Below are positions 17,901 to 27,579 of a stretch of 64,000 bases of DNA, piece by piece. Under the pieces are notes generated by a model. The model did not search any database, was not told where the DNA came from, and was given only the letters and a program-made list of their open reading frames with translations. The translations under genes and the position numbers were made by a program. The stretch lies in NCBI GenBank assembly GCA_900659855.1, contig CAACVI010000049.1, forward strand, positions 62,001-126,000. Direction: 5' to 3'. This DNA is from Candidatus Desulfarcum epimagneticum. GTDB lineage: Bacteria > Desulfobacterota > Desulfobacteria > Desulfobacterales > CR-1. Positions within the stretch are counted from its first letter, which is position 1; each line of letters opens with the position of its first letter.

Positions 17901-18785
17901 TTACGCATCTGTCTTATCTTGCGCCGCGAACACAATCCCGGCGTATCCCACGAAACTGTCCCCGGGCTGAGCGTCATGGCTGCTGGCGTATTCCAGAAGC
18001 CGGGCCCGAAAGGCCCCCAGGCCCTTCGACGCGGCCATGGCCGCAGCCGCCGCGCCGGCGCAGCAGGCGTTTTGGCGTTTCAGGGCCTCGTCAATGACTT
18101 CCCGGGGCTTCATGTCCAGAATGGCGTCGATGACGCGCCGGTCGTTTTCGTCCCGGGCCCACTGAACGGCCTTTTTCCCGGTCCCGGCGGGGAGAAAACC
18201 GTAGGACCGCCCGTAATGGGTGAGGTCCGTGGAGCCCAGGACCCTGGCGGCGAGTCCCATGTCCCGGCATATTTCGGCGGCCGCCTTTCCCATGTCGATG
18301 GAAACCGGCGCCGGGGGCGCCCCCGCGACGGCCACAGCGGCGTCTTTGAAAAAATATTTCACAAAGGGAAGCAAAACTTCCAGGGTGTTGTCCGGCGGGG
18401 GATCAAAGGAATCACCTTCGCACATTTCAACGTCAAAATCAAACAAATCCATCATTCCCGACGCGAATTCCTCATGGACCCGGATGTCCCCGAAAGGGGT
18501 TTCCCACGCCCCCCGGGTCATGATCCGGGGCCGGGAGCCGGGATGAAGATGGGTCCCGAACAAAATCACGAGGTCTGTTTTGTCCCCGGAAAGCCGTTTC
18601 ACGGCCCGGCAGGCCGGCCCCCCGGAAAACACCCATCCCGCGTGGGGCGCCACGGCCCCCACATGCGTCTCGCCGGGAAAATCGTCCGCCCGGCCGGCCG
18701 AAAGAAACGCGTCGATCTCCCTTTCGCATTCCCGCGCGTCCCCGGGGTACCAGGTCCCCCGGAAATGGGCCTTTCTCGTCTTCAT
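17901..18785 (-). CDS. amrB: Memo-family protein (AmmeMemoRadiSam system protein B)
   Basis: The 294-residue protein is one Memo domain, a fold related to class III extradiol dioxygenases. The start RKAHFRGTWYPGD, then VAPHAGWVFSGGPACRAV with the conserved His, LFGTHLHPGS, and the C-terminal GSTDLTHYGR are typical. It belongs functionally with the AMMECR1 protein at 0.6 kb, though 17 kb separates them here. No radical-SAM partner is seen. It stands between glnS (same strand, 75-nt gap) and a divergent thioesterase gene. Confidence 0.88.
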   Translation of the reverse strand: MKTRKAHFRGTWYPGDARECEREIDAFLSAGRADDFPGETHVGAVAPHAGWVFSGGPACRAVKRLSGDKTDLVILFGTHLHPGSRPRIMTRGAWETPFGDIRVHEEFASGMMDLFDFDVEMCEGDSFDPPPDNTLEVLLPFVKYFFKDAAVAVAGAPPAPVSIDMGKAAAEICRDMGLAARVLGSTDLTHYGRSYGFLPAGTGKKAVQWARDENDRRVIDAILDMKPREVIDEALKRQNACCAGAAAAAMAASKGLGAFRARLLEYASSHDAQPGDSFVGYAGIVFAAQDKTDA

Positions 18786-18915
18786 GGGCGTCTCCTTTTT
18801 CCGGTCGCCGGCGCGCGTTCGCGCCCCGAAAAATCAAAAAAATTATACTCGCACAGGTCCGCGAGCCGTTTCAACACATTTTTTTAAAAAACCCGCATTA
18901 TTTTGGCGTGAATCC

Positions 18916-18944
18916 TTGACATCAGGCGCTTGGAACCCTAAGTT
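18916..18944 (+). promoter_or_regulatory. Probable sigma-70-type promoter for the thioesterase-cob operon
   Basis: A perfect TTGACA (18916-18921) is followed after 17 nt by TAAGTT (18939-18944), a weak -10. It lies about 37 nt upstream of the thioesterase ATG, in the divergent spacer with the Memo gene. Confidence 0.5.
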
Positions 18945-18980
18945 TATGCCATCAGAATAAAGACCGGAAAGGATTTTTTT

Positions 18981-19394
18981 ATGCAAACCCCAAAGCCAGT
19001 CACCGTTCCCATCCCGGTCCGCTTCAGCGACCTGGACGCCATGAACCACGTCAACAACGCGGTTTTTTTCACCTATTTTGAAGAGGGCCGGAAGTTTCTT
19101 TTCCACGACCTGGAGGATTTCCAGGATTTTTCCTTCATCCTGGGAAGCATCGACTGCCGCTACATCCGGCCCGTGACCCTGGAATCCCGGCTTCAGCTTG
19201 AGATAGGGGTGGACAAAATCGGGACCAAGAGTTTTGACCTGCTTTACCGCCTCGCGGACGCCTCGGACCCCTCCATTGTGTTCGCCACCGGCCGGTCCAC
19301 CCAGGTCTGGTACGATTATGAAAAAAACCTTTCCGTTGAAATCGGGGAGGCGGAAAGGAAAAAACTGGAAAAGTATCCGCCGCCCGTCATTTAA
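18981..19394 (+). CDS. Acyl-CoA thioesterase, hot-dog fold (4HBT family)
   Basis: A 137-residue single hot-dog domain related to YbgC and 4-hydroxybenzoyl-CoA thioesterase. The active-site stretch is RFSDLDAMNHVNNAVFFTYF, with the catalytic Asp and the HVNN before the long helix. It hydrolyses an acyl-CoA of unknown chain. It is first in a tight plus-strand run with cobU (10-nt gap), cobS and marC, which says little about its substrate. Confidence 0.85.
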   Translation: MQTPKPVTVPIPVRFSDLDAMNHVNNAVFFTYFEEGRKFLFHDLEDFQDFSFILGSIDCRYIRPVTLESRLQLEIGVDKIGTKSFDLLYRLADASDPSIVFATGRSTQVWYDYEKNLSVEIGEAERKKLEKYPPPVI

Positions 19395-19404
19395 GGAGAG
19401 CCCC

Positions 19405-19944
19405 ATGCCCCCCCATCTCACCCTTATCACCGGCGGCTGCAAGAGCGGCAAAAGCGCCCGCGCGCTTCAGATCGCGGACGGCCTTGAAAAAGAGGACGGC
19501 GCGGACCTGGAAAAAATATTCATCGCCACATGCCGGGCCGCGGATGACGAGATGCGACAGCGCGTGGCGGCCCATCAGAAAGAGCGGGGCCCTTTATGGA
19601 AAACCCTGGAGATCGACGTGGCGCTTTTTGAGGCCATAGACGGGCGCGACCGCCCCGGCGCCGTGACCCTGGTGGACTGCCTGACGCTTTGGGTCAACAA
19701 CCTGCTCATGGAGGAGGCCGGGGAGGCGGTCATGGGCCGGCGGGTCCGGGATTTCCTGGACCGGCTCAAGGCCCCCAAAGGACGAATCATTCTTGTCACC
19801 AACGAAGTGGGCTCGGGCATCGTGCCCGCCAACCCCCTGGCCCGGCGGTTCCGGGACATGGCCGGAACCCTCAACCAGGCTGCGGCGGCCCTGGCCCATG
19901 ACGTCATCTGGATGGTGTCCGGCGTCCCGGTGAAAATTAAATGA
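19405..19944 (+). CDS. cobU: Adenosylcobinamide kinase / guanylyltransferase
   Basis: Phosphorylates adenosylcobinamide and transfers GMP to it in assembly of the cobalamin lower loop. The P-loop GGCKSGKSARAL lies at residues 9-20, AHQKERG is in the first third, and VTNEVGSGIVPANPLARRFRD matches the family. The open frame extends upstream into the thioesterase gene, but ATG 19405 has GGAGAG just before it and gives the normal 179 residues. It overlaps cobS by 4 nt (ATGA). Confidence 0.93.
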   Translation: MPPHLTLITGGCKSGKSARALQIADGLEKEDGADLEKIFIATCRAADDEMRQRVAAHQKERGPLWKTLEIDVALFEAIDGRDRPGAVTLVDCLTLWVNNLLMEEAGEAVMGRRVRDFLDRLKAPKGRIILVTNEVGSGIVPANPLARRFRDMAGTLNQAAAALAHDVIWMVSGVPVKIK

Positions 19945-20669
19945 AGGGTTTTTTTTCCGCCATGCGGTTTCTGACCGTCCTGCCCCTGCCGGCCGGAAAC
20001 CCGGAAGATTTCGAAGTCGGGGCCATGATCCCTTTTTTTCCCCTGGCCGGTCTGGTCATCGGCGGAATCACGGCCGTCTTTGACGCGGGGGCGTCGTTTC
20101 TGTGGGGGCGTTTCGTGGTCTCCATCCTGGACGCGGCCCTTCTCGCCGCCTTGACCGGCGCGCTTCACATCGACGGGATGGGGGACACGGCGGACGGCCT
20201 TTTCAGCCGCCGGAGCAAAGAGCGGTCCCTTGAGATCATGAAGGACAGCCGCATGGGGGCCATGGGCGTGACGGCCATTGTCCTGACCCTGTCGGTCAAG
20301 TGGGCGGCCATCGCGGGCATGGATTCGTGCCGGGGCCTTTTTATTTTGATCATCCCGGCCCTGTCCCGGGGATCGGTCCTGTTCGCTTTCAGGGCGCTGG
20401 ATTACGGCCGGACCGGCGGCCTCGGCCATGATTTTTTCAACCCGAAGCTCAGACTCTCCTCCTTCGGAGGGCTGGCCGTCCCGGCGGCCCTGGCGTTTTT
20501 CGCCGGACCGGCGGCGGCCGCGATCCTGCTTTCGGCCTTTGTTCTTTTGACCGCCGCCATCATCATCTACTATCAAAAACGCATGGGCCGCGCCACCGGA
20601 GACATGATGGGCGCCATGATCGAGGCGTCTGAAACCGGGCTTTTCCTGGCGGCCGCGGCCCTGGCCTGA
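19941..20669 (+). CDS. cobS: Adenosylcobinamide-GDP ribazoletransferase (cobalamin synthase)
   Basis: An integral membrane enzyme that joins adenosylcobinamide-GDP to alpha-ribazole. Its 242 residues contain several hydrophobic helices. Signatures are AMRFLTVLPLP at the start and HIDGMGDTADGLFSRRSKERSLEIMKDSRMG, whose Asp residues bind metal. It is coupled to cobU by a 4-nt overlap. The remaining cobalamin genes are outside the window. I saw no cobalamin riboswitch ahead of this run. Confidence 0.94.
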   Translation: MKGFFSAMRFLTVLPLPAGNPEDFEVGAMIPFFPLAGLVIGGITAVFDAGASFLWGRFVVSILDAALLAALTGALHIDGMGDTADGLFSRRSKERSLEIMKDSRMGAMGVTAIVLTLSVKWAAIAGMDSCRGLFILIIPALSRGSVLFAFRALDYGRTGGLGHDFFNPKLRLSSFGGLAVPAALAFFAGPAAAAILLSAFVLLTAAIIIYYQKRMGRATGDMMGAMIEASETGLFLAAAALA

Positions 20670-20680
20670 CGGAGGCGACC

Positions 20681-21268
20681 ATGTCGATTTTTTCAGCGGC
20701 GGCCCTGCTTTTTATGGTTTTCGACCCTTTGGGCAACATCCCCATGTTCATGTGCGCCCTGGACCATGTGAATCCCCGGGACCATTTCCGGGTGATTTTG
20801 CGCGAAATGCTTCTGGCGCTTTTGATTCTCATCGTCTTTCTTTTCGCCGGCCGCCATATTCTGTCTTTTTTGGGAATCTCCCAGTCGTCTTTGGGAATCG
20901 CCGGGGGAATCATTTTGTTTATGATCGCCATCCGCATGGTGTTTTCCGGCTCGGAGCAGGTGTTTCAAAACATGGAGGACGAGACCCCTCTCCTGGTGCC
21001 CCTGGCCGTGCCCCTCATCGCGGGGCCCTCGGCCATCGCCACCGTGATCCTGCTCATGGCCCGGGAGCCCTCCCGGTGGCCGGAATGGCTGCTGGCGCTT
21101 TTCTGCGCCTGGCTCGCCTCGGGCGTCATCCTGATTTTTTCCGGACGCCTGACCCTGATCCTGGGACAGCGGCTTTTAAAGGCCGCGGCCCGTCTCATGG
21201 GCATGATCCTCACCGGCGTGGCCGTGGAGATGCTTGTCAGGGGGATCAGGGATGTCTTTTTCGTTTGA
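20681..21268 (+). CDS. MarC-family integral membrane protein
   Basis: A 195-residue polytopic inner-membrane protein with about six hydrophobic segments and MarC/UPF0056 signatures: FDPLGNIPMF, QSSLGIAGGIILFMIAIRM and PLAVPLIAGPSAIATVIL. The family's transport role is not established; the old link to multiple antibiotic resistance was withdrawn. It follows cobS by 11 nt and is the last gene before a fold-back repeat. Confidence 0.9.
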   Translation: MSIFSAAALLFMVFDPLGNIPMFMCALDHVNPRDHFRVILREMLLALLILIVFLFAGRHILSFLGISQSSLGIAGGIILFMIAIRMVFSGSEQVFQNMEDETPLLVPLAVPLIAGPSAIATVILLMAREPSRWPEWLLALFCAWLASGVILIFSGRLTLILGQRLLKAAARLMGMILTGVAVEMLVRGIRDVFFV

Positions 21269-21275
21269 TTCCGAC

Positions 21276-21404
21276 GGCGTCGTCAAAATTCGATCCACTG
21301 CGTTCCGCCGTTTTTTTGTTCGTTCGGCATACTGTAAAGTATGGCCTCTCTCTCAAAAAAACGCCGCGCCTTGTCTATCGAATTTTGACGACGCCGCCTA
21401 AACG
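21276..21404 (-). repeat. Fold-back repeat, copy A (reverse orientation)
   Basis: A 19-bp perfect inverted repeat bounds it: GGCGTCGTCAAAATTCGAT (21276-21294) and its complement at 21377-21395. Read in reverse, the interior matches copy F (TTTTTTGAGAGAGAGGCCATAC, then GTATGCCGAACGAACAAAAAAACG), so it is the same family in opposite orientation. The outer GATAAACTCG segment of the other copies is absent. It fills the gap between marC and epmA. Confidence 0.88.
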
Positions 21405-21425
21405 GTTTTCAGGAATTTATCAAAA

Positions 21426-22346
21426 ATGACATCATTCAGACAAACCCGAATCAAAGAAAACCTGAAAATCCGCTTTGAGATGATCCAGGCCATGCGAAAT
21501 TTCTTCGCCCGAAACGGCTACATCGAGGTGGAGACCCCCTGCCGGATTCCCGCTCCCGCGCCCGAGGCCCACATCAACCCCCCGGCGTCCGGGGACTGGT
21601 TTTTGCGGACATCGCCCGAGCTTTGCATGAAGCGCCTTTTAGCGGCCGGGTATCCCCGAATTTTTCAGATCGGCAGGTGTTTCCGGGAAAAGGAGAGGGG
21701 AGACAACCACGTTCCGGAGTTCACCCTGCTGGAATGGTACGAAAAAGGCGCCGGCTACCGCGACATGATGGAAAGATGTGAAAACCTGGTCCTGGCCGCG
21801 GCCCGGGGCGCGGGCGTCGGGGACCGTCTTTCGGGAAACGGTCGGGACATCGACCTCTCGCCCCCCTGGGACCGTCTTTCCGTGACCCGGGCCTTTGAGC
21901 GCCTCGCCGGCGTCGGCGTGGAGGAGGCGCTTGAGCGCGGTGTCTTTGACGAGGTCATGGCCTCGGACATCGAGCCCGGGCTGGGAAAAAAAAAGCCGGT
22001 TTTCCTGTTTGATTATCCCGCCGCCTTAGGGGCGCTGGCCCGGCTGCGCCCGGACAACCCCCGCGTGGCCGAGCGCTTCGAGCTTTATATCGACGGAATC
22101 GAGCTTTGCAACGCCTTCACCGAGCTGACCGATCCCGACGAGCAGCGGGCGCGTTTTGAAAAAGAGATTCAAAATCGGGAAAAACAGGGCAAAACCGTGT
22201 GGCCCATGCCGGAAAAATTTCTCACAGACCTGGCCCGGATGCCCGACGCCTCGGGAAACGCCCTGGGCGTGGACCGGCTGGCCATGCTTTTCACCCATTC
22301 CCGCCGCGTGGACGATGTGACGGCGTTTGTTCCGGAGGAATTGTAA
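21426..22346 (+). CDS. epmA: EF-P beta-lysylation protein EpmA (LysRS-like, GenX)
   Basis: A 306-residue class II synthetase core without the LysRS anticodon-binding domain. Such paralogues attach (R)-beta-lysine or lysine to elongation factor P. Motif 2 is FQIGRCFREKERGDNHVPEFTLLEW, with the amino-acid and ATP residues, and motif 3 is GNALGVDRLAMLF. EF-P and the aminomutase EpmB are not in the window. It lies directly after fold-back copy A, so its promoter must be inside or abutting the repeat. Confidence 0.92.
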   Translation: MTSFRQTRIKENLKIRFEMIQAMRNFFARNGYIEVETPCRIPAPAPEAHINPPASGDWFLRTSPELCMKRLLAAGYPRIFQIGRCFREKERGDNHVPEFTLLEWYEKGAGYRDMMERCENLVLAAARGAGVGDRLSGNGRDIDLSPPWDRLSVTRAFERLAGVGVEEALERGVFDEVMASDIEPGLGKKKPVFLFDYPAALGALARLRPDNPRVAERFELYIDGIELCNAFTELTDPDEQRARFEKEIQNREKQGKTVWPMPEKFLTDLARMPDASGNALGVDRLAMLFTHSRRVDDVTAFVPEEL

Positions 22347-22400
22347 AAAAAAGAGACAGGGCATGCCTGGTCTCCCGGTCGGGATGATTCCCCGAAATCG

Positions 22401-23231
22401 TCAATATTCCCGGGGCGAAAAATCCCGTTTTTTGGCCTGTTCCCAAAGGTCATGCCGTCGTTGGTCCGGGACGGTCTCCAGGCGCTCCCCTGTTTTCTCA
22501 AGGGTTTTTTCCATGAAGGTCAGCCGGTCGGCGAATTTTTTGACGGAGGCCGAAAGGGCCGACTCCGGATCGATGCGGGCGAACCGGGCCACATTGACCA
22601 TGGAAAACAGGACGTCCCCAAACTCCATGGCCGCGCGGGCCCGGTCTTTGTCCCCGGGCTCTTTGCGCTTTCCGCCTCCCGGGTCTGACTCGGGCAGCTC
22701 GTCGCGAAATTCCCGCCATTCCTCATCGACCTTTTCCATGGGGCCTGAGATGTCGTCCCAGTCGAAGCCGGCCGCCGCGGCCCGCTCGGAAATCCTGCGG
22801 GCCCGGGCCATGGGAGGCAGGGAGGAGGCCACGGAGTCGGCGATGTGTTTTTTTCCAGACCCCGCCTTTTCCTTTTTTTTAATCTCCGACCACTGTTTCA
22901 GAATCGCATCGGGCGTGTCGGCCCTGGAGTCTCCAAAGACATGGGGGTGACGCCGGGTCATTTTCTCCATGCTCCTCCCGGCGGCCGCCTCGATGTCAAA
23001 AAGCCCGGCCTGGCGGTGAATGGAGGCGATGAAAAGGGTCAGAAACAGCACATCCCCCAGCTCGTCGCATATATCGGCGGGATCGCCGGAGTCGATGGCG
23101 TCCATGAGTTCGTAAACCTCTTCGGACAGATGGGCCGCGATGGAGGCCGGGGTCTGTTTCCGGTCCCATGGACAGCCGTTTTCGCCCCTTAAGGTTTCAA
23201 TAAGCGCCAGAAGGCGGTCGATATGTCTCAT
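22401..23231 (-). CDS. mazG: Nucleoside triphosphate pyrophosphohydrolase
   Basis: House-cleaning enzyme that hydrolyses NTPs to NMPs and PPi. Two MazG domains are visible in 276 residues: the first with GCPWDRKQTP and EEVYELMDAI...DELGDVLF, the second with EEWREFRDEL and EFGDVLFSMVN. The frame stays open far upstream within leuS, but the ATG at 23231 gives the family's normal start (MRHIDRLLALIETLR) and leaves an 11-nt gap to leuS, with which it is probably cotranscribed. Confidence 0.93.
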   Translation of the reverse strand: MRHIDRLLALIETLRGENGCPWDRKQTPASIAAHLSEEVYELMDAIDSGDPADICDELGDVLFLTLFIASIHRQAGLFDIEAAAGRSMEKMTRRHPHVFGDSRADTPDAILKQWSEIKKKEKAGSGKKHIADSVASSLPPMARARRISERAAAAGFDWDDISGPMEKVDEEWREFRDELPESDPGGGKRKEPGDKDRARAAMEFGDVLFSMVNVARFARIDPESALSASVKKFADRLTFMEKTLEKTGERLETVPDQRRHDLWEQAKKRDFSPREY

Positions 23232-23242
23232 TCCGGCCCCGT

Positions 23243-25837
23243 CTACACCACGATGTTGACCAGCTTGTTTTTCACCAGAATCACCTTCCTGATCTCTTTG
23301 CCCTCGGTGAATTTCACCGCCTTTGGGTCGGCCAGCGCCAGGGATTTGATCCGCTCGGCATCGGCGCCCGCGTCCACGGAAAAGGTCCCCCGGAGCTTTC
23401 CGTTCACCTGGATGGCGATGGTCAGCTCGTCTTTGGCCAGCGCGTCCTGGCGGTATTCGGGCCAGGGGACGTTTCCAACGCCCGGCTCTTTTCCCATGGC
23501 CTCCCATATCTCTTCGCAAAAGTGGGGAACCATGGGAGACAAAAGCAAAATAACCGACTCCATGGCGAACTTCATCACCGGCGCGCTTTCGGGGTCCGGC
23601 TCTATTTTATGCATGTCGTTGACCAGCTCCATGACGGCGCTGATGGCCGTGTTGAAATGAAACCGGTTTTCGATGTCCCCAGTGGTTTTTTTGATGGTCT
23701 GGTGGGTTTTTTTGAAAAGCCCGCGCAAATCCCCCTCCAGGAAATCAGGGCCCTGGTCAAAGGCGTCCGCCTCCCGGATGAGATCCATCCAGGCCCGGGA
23801 CAGCCGCCAGACCCGGTTTAAAAATCGAAACGCCCCCTCCACCCCCTGGTCGCTCCATTCCAGGTCCTTTTCCGGGGGCGCGGCGAACAGGCAAAACAGC
23901 CTCGTGGTGTCGGCCCCGTAGCGGTCCACCAGTATCTGGGGGTCCACGATGTTTTTCTTGGACTTGGACATCTTTTCCACCCGGCCGACGTTGACTTTTT
24001 CCCCGCATTTGACACAGACCTTTCGCCCTTCGCGTGTGTCGGACTCTTCGGGGAACAAAAACCCGTGGGTCGGGCATGACACGGTCTCCTTGCACACCAT
24101 GCCCTGGGTCAGCAGCCGGGAAAAGGGCTCCCGGTCGTTTGTCATGCCCAGGTCATTGAGGACCCGGGTGAAGTACCGGGAATAGAGAAGATGCAAAATG
24201 GCGTGCTCCACGCCCCCGATATACTGGTCCACGGGCATCCAGTAGTCCACGGCTTTTCGGTCGAACATTCCCTGGTCGAAGTCCGGGCTGCAGTAGCGCT
24301 GGAAGTACCAGGAGGACTCCACAAAGGTGTCCATGGTGTCCGTCTCCCTGGAGGCGTCCTTTCGGCCGCACGACGGGCACCGGGTTTTTTTAAAAAATTC
24401 ATGGTCGGGAAGGGGGGAGCCCCCGTTTTCAAGCAGCTGGGCGTCCTCGGGGAGCCGGACCGGCAGCTCCTCCAGCGGGACCGGAACCGGGCCGCAGGAC
24501 TCGCAGTGGATCATGGGAATGGGGGCGCCCCAGTAGCGCTGACGGGAAATGCCCCAGTCCCTGAGCCGAAAGTTGACGGTCTTTTCTCCCACGCCTTTTT
24601 CCTGAAAAAAGGCCGCGATTTTGTCCCGGGCGCCCCGGCTGTCCATGCCGTTAAAGTCCCCGGAATTGATCATCTTTCCTTCTCCGGAATAGGCCTCGGT
24701 CATGTGGGCCGGGTCCGGATCGACGTCCGGGGGGCTCACCACCGGGATGATCTCCAGGCCGTACTTCCGGGCGAACTCAAAATCCCGCTGGTCATGGGCC
24801 GGAACGGACATCACGGCGCCGGTCCCGTATTCCATGAGGGCGAAATTGGCGGTGTAAACAGGCATCTCTTTCCCGGTCATGGGATTGACGCAGAACGCGC
24901 CGGTGAACACGCCCTCTTTTTCCCGGCTCTCGGCTCCCCTTTCGGACCGGTCCCGCATGGAGACGCGCTCCACAAACTCCGACACCTCCTTTTCCCGGCC
25001 AAAACGCGCGGCCAGCTCAGGCGTCAGGGGATGCTCCGGGGCCAGGCACATGAAGGTGGCCCCGAAGACCGTGTCCTGCCGGGTGGTGAAAACCCGGATC
25101 TCTTTGTCCAGGCCCTTGACGGGAAAATGGATCTTCGCGCCGACACTTTTGCCGATCCAGTTGCGCTGCATGGCGGTGACCTTTTCCGGCCACCCGGGAA
25201 GTTTGTCGCAATATTTCAGGAGGTCTTCGGCGTAATCGGTGATTTTAAAAAACCACTGGTTGAGCTTTTTCTGGCGGACCGGACTTTCGCAGCGCCAGCA
25301 CATGCCGGCCTCCACCTGCTCGTTGGCCAGAACGGTGAGGCACTGGTCGCACCAGTTGACAAAGGACTCTTTCCGGTACACCATGCCGTTTTCAAACATT
25401 TTGACAAACAGCGCCTGCTCCCACCGGTAGTATTCGGGGTGACAGGTGGCGATTTCCCTTTTCCAGTCGTAGCTGAAGCCCAGACGTTTGAGCTGGCCCC
25501 TCATATAGGCGATGTTGTCATAGGTCCATTTCGCCGGATGGGTATGGTTGGCGATGGCCGCGTTTTCAGAGGGCATGCCGAAGGCGTCCCATCCCATGGG
25601 ATGCAGGACGTTGAAGCCCCGCATTCTCTTGTGCCGGGCGATGACATCCCCGATGGAATAATTCCGGACATGCCCCATGTGAATCCGCCCGGAAGGGTAT
25701 GGAAACATTTCAAGGAGGTAATATTTTTCTTTCCCGGGGTCTTCCCCGGCCCTGAAACTGTCCGAATCGTTCCAGAGCCTCTGCCATTTCATTTCCACTT
25801 TTTCAGGATCGTACTGTTTGTCCATATCGTTTCCCAC
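23243..25837 (-). CDS. leuS: Leucyl-tRNA synthetase
   Basis: Class I synthetase with editing domain, 864 residues. HMGH appears in [15 protein letters not shown] near residue 50, KMSKS in [10 protein letters not shown] in the C-terminal half, and the CP1 editing domain contains [21 protein letters not shown] zinc-type CxxC insert is visible around CPTHGF and [12 protein letters not shown] at 25837 with AAGGAG about 9 nt upstream is used; ATG 25825 is an alternative. mazG follows in the same direction. Confidence 0.96.
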   Translation of the reverse strand: MGNDMDKQYDPEKVEMKWQRLWNDSDSFRAGEDPGKEKYYLLEMFPYPSGRIHMGHVRNYSIGDVIARHKRMRGFNVLHPMGWDAFGMPSENAAIANHTHPAKWTYDNIAYMRGQLKRLGFSYDWKREIATCHPEYYRWEQALFVKMFENGMVYRKESFVNWCDQCLTVLANEQVEAGMCWRCESPVRQKKLNQWFFKITDYAEDLLKYCDKLPGWPEKVTAMQRNWIGKSVGAKIHFPVKGLDKEIRVFTTRQDTVFGATFMCLAPEHPLTPELAARFGREKEVSEFVERVSMRDRSERGAESREKEGVFTGAFCVNPMTGKEMPVYTANFALMEYGTGAVMSVPAHDQRDFEFARKYGLEIIPVVSPPDVDPDPAHMTEAYSGEGKMINSGDFNGMDSRGARDKIAAFFQEKGVGEKTVNFRLRDWGISRQRYWGAPIPMIHCESCGPVPVPLEELPVRLPEDAQLLENGGSPLPDHEFFKKTRCPSCGRKDASRETDTMDTFVESSWYFQRYCSPDFDQGMFDRKAVDYWMPVDQYIGGVEHAILHLLYSRYFTRVLNDLGMTNDREPFSRLLTQGMVCKETVSCPTHGFLFPEESDTREGRKVCVKCGEKVNVGRVEKMSKSKKNIVDPQILVDRYGADTTRLFCLFAAPPEKDLEWSDQGVEGAFRFLNRVWRLSRAWMDLIREADAFDQGPDFLEGDLRGLFKKTHQTIKKTTGDIENRFHFNTAISAVMELVNDMHKIEPDPESAPVMKFAMESVILLLSPMVPHFCEEIWEAMGKEPGVGNVPWPEYRQDALAKDELTIAIQVNGKLRGTFSVDAGADAERIKSLALADPKAVKFTEGKEIRKVILVKNKLVNIVV

Positions 25838-26086
25838 GGCGGTTTTCTCCTTCCTTCGGGCGGGCGGCCCGGGTTTTTCAAGCGGTCAATTTATGCCACA
25901 ATCTTCTCAAAATAGCAAGAATTCATTTGACTTGTGGCGCATAATACCCTATTTAAACTATTTGGCTTTTTGTCAAACAGGACGGAACAACGCCCCGGGA
26001 CAATCCCGCCCAATGTTTTTTGCAAGGAATTCAATTCCGGCCCGGGGGTTTACAATATATTCAGAAAAGCAGAATAAAGAAGAATC

Positions 26087-27553
26087 ATGACTTCTAAAAT
26101 ACTGATCAACGCCGTGGCGCCTGAGGTATGCCGGATCGCCAAGGTCAAAAACAGCCGGCTGGAGGAGTTTCACATCGAGACCGCCTCCCGGGAGAGCCTG
26201 AAGGGAAACATCTACAAAGCCGTCGTCGCCCGTGTGGAGCAGGGTCTCCAGGCCGTCTTTGTCAATTACGGAGTGGAAAAAAACGGTTTTTTGCAAAAAC
26301 ACGAAATCCACCCCGATTATTTCCAGGGGAGCTTCGACCCCGGCCAGTCCATCAAACAACTGGTGAAAACAGGCCAGGAAATCCTGGTCCAGGTGATGAA
26401 AGACCCCATCCAGAGCAAAGGGGCCATGCTCACCACCTTTATTTCCCTGGCCGGAAGGCACATTGTGCTCATGCCCGGCGGCAGGAGCCGGGGCATATCC
26501 CGGAAAATCGAGGGCGAAGAGGAGCGGTACCGGCTCAAGGACATCATGGGAAAACTCAAAATTCCCGAGGACTTCGGGGTGATCATCCGCACCGCCGGCT
26601 CCGGAGCCACCAAGACCGCCATCGAAAAGGATATCCGGTACCTGATGCGGGTGTGGAAAAACATCAAAAAAAGCGTGATGCAGGAAACCGCCCCGGCGCT
26701 GCTTTACAAGGAGCGCAATCTCCTTTTGCGCTCCATGCGCGATTATTTCACCCCGGACGTCTCGGAGATACTGGTGGACGACGTGCCCGCCCACCGCGAG
26801 GCGAAAAAATTTTTGAGCGTCATCTCCCCCAAGCACACGAAAATCGTGAAGCTGCACAAAGGAGACAAACCCATATTCACCAAGTTTCAGCTGGAAGACC
26901 AGATCAACTCCATTTATGAAAGCCGGGTCAATCTGAAATCCGGGGGCTCCATTGTCATTGAGCAGACCGAGGCGCTGGTGTCTGTGGATGTCAACTCCGG
27001 GAAAGCCACCGGGGAAAAAACCGTGGAGCAGACCGCTTTGAACACCAATCTCGAGGCGGCCGAAGAGATCGCCCGGCAGCTTTGCCTTCGGGACCTCGGC
27101 GGCATCATCGCTGTGGACTTCATCGACATGAAAGACCGGAAGCACAACGCCAAAGTCGAGCAGACCCTTAAATCCTTTCTGAAAAAAGACAAGGCCAAGA
27201 CCAAGGTGGGAAAAATCTCCCGGTTCGGGGTCATGGAAATGTCGCGCCAGCGGATCCGGCCCTCCATCGACTTCGGCAGCTTCGAGCCATGCCCCTACTG
27301 CCGGGGAAAAGGCATGGCGCCGTCGGTTCAGACCCTGGGATTGAGCCTGATGCGCAAGCTCCAGCTCAAAACCCTGAAGGACAGCGCCGTGGATTTAAAA
27401 GTGCGGGTTCCGGAAAAACTGGCGGACTACCTGCTGAACAAAAAAAGAAAAGACATTCACGACTTAGAGGCGAAACACGGGATATCCATCACCATCCAGC
27501 CCGACGCGTCTTTGCTTCCTGAAGAAAACAGGATCGTGTCAAACGGATCATAA
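26087..27553 (+). CDS. rng: Ribonuclease G (RNase E/G family)
   Basis: Endoribonuclease for rRNA 5' maturation and mRNA decay. The 488-residue protein has the N-terminal S1 domain (NIYKAVVARVEQGLQAVFV), the 5'-sensor and RNase H-like region, catalytic aspartates in VDVNSGKATG and VDFIDMKD, and the Zn-link CPYCRGKG. It lacks the RNase E scaffold arm, so it is the G form. The 250-nt region upstream holds TTGACT (25927) with a poor -10, and I see no conserved leader there. Confidence 0.94.
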   Translation: MTSKILINAVAPEVCRIAKVKNSRLEEFHIETASRESLKGNIYKAVVARVEQGLQAVFVNYGVEKNGFLQKHEIHPDYFQGSFDPGQSIKQLVKTGQEILVQVMKDPIQSKGAMLTTFISLAGRHIVLMPGGRSRGISRKIEGEEERYRLKDIMGKLKIPEDFGVIIRTAGSGATKTAIEKDIRYLMRVWKNIKKSVMQETAPALLYKERNLLLRSMRDYFTPDVSEILVDDVPAHREAKKFLSVISPKHTKIVKLHKGDKPIFTKFQLEDQINSIYESRVNLKSGGSIVIEQTEALVSVDVNSGKATGEKTVEQTALNTNLEAAEEIARQLCLRDLGGIIAVDFIDMKDRKHNAKVEQTLKSFLKKDKAKTKVGKISRFGVMEMSRQRIRPSIDFGSFEPCPYCRGKGMAPSVQTLGLSLMRKLQLKTLKDSAVDLKVRVPEKLADYLLNKKRKDIHDLEAKHGISITIQPDASLLPEENRIVSNGS

Positions 27554-27579
27554 AAAAACGGCCCGGGGGAGGACCGAGC

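Noticed and set aside
18800-19404. Possible cobalamin riboswitch ahead of cobU-cobS
   Set aside because: No B12-box-like sequence or conserved leader; the spacer upstream of the run is under 200 nt and looks like an ordinary promoter.
24191-25915. 574-codon open frame on the plus strand opposite leuS
   Set aside because: Shadow frame of the strongly biased GC-rich leuS codons; the translation has no domains, and leuS covers it fully with clear motifs.
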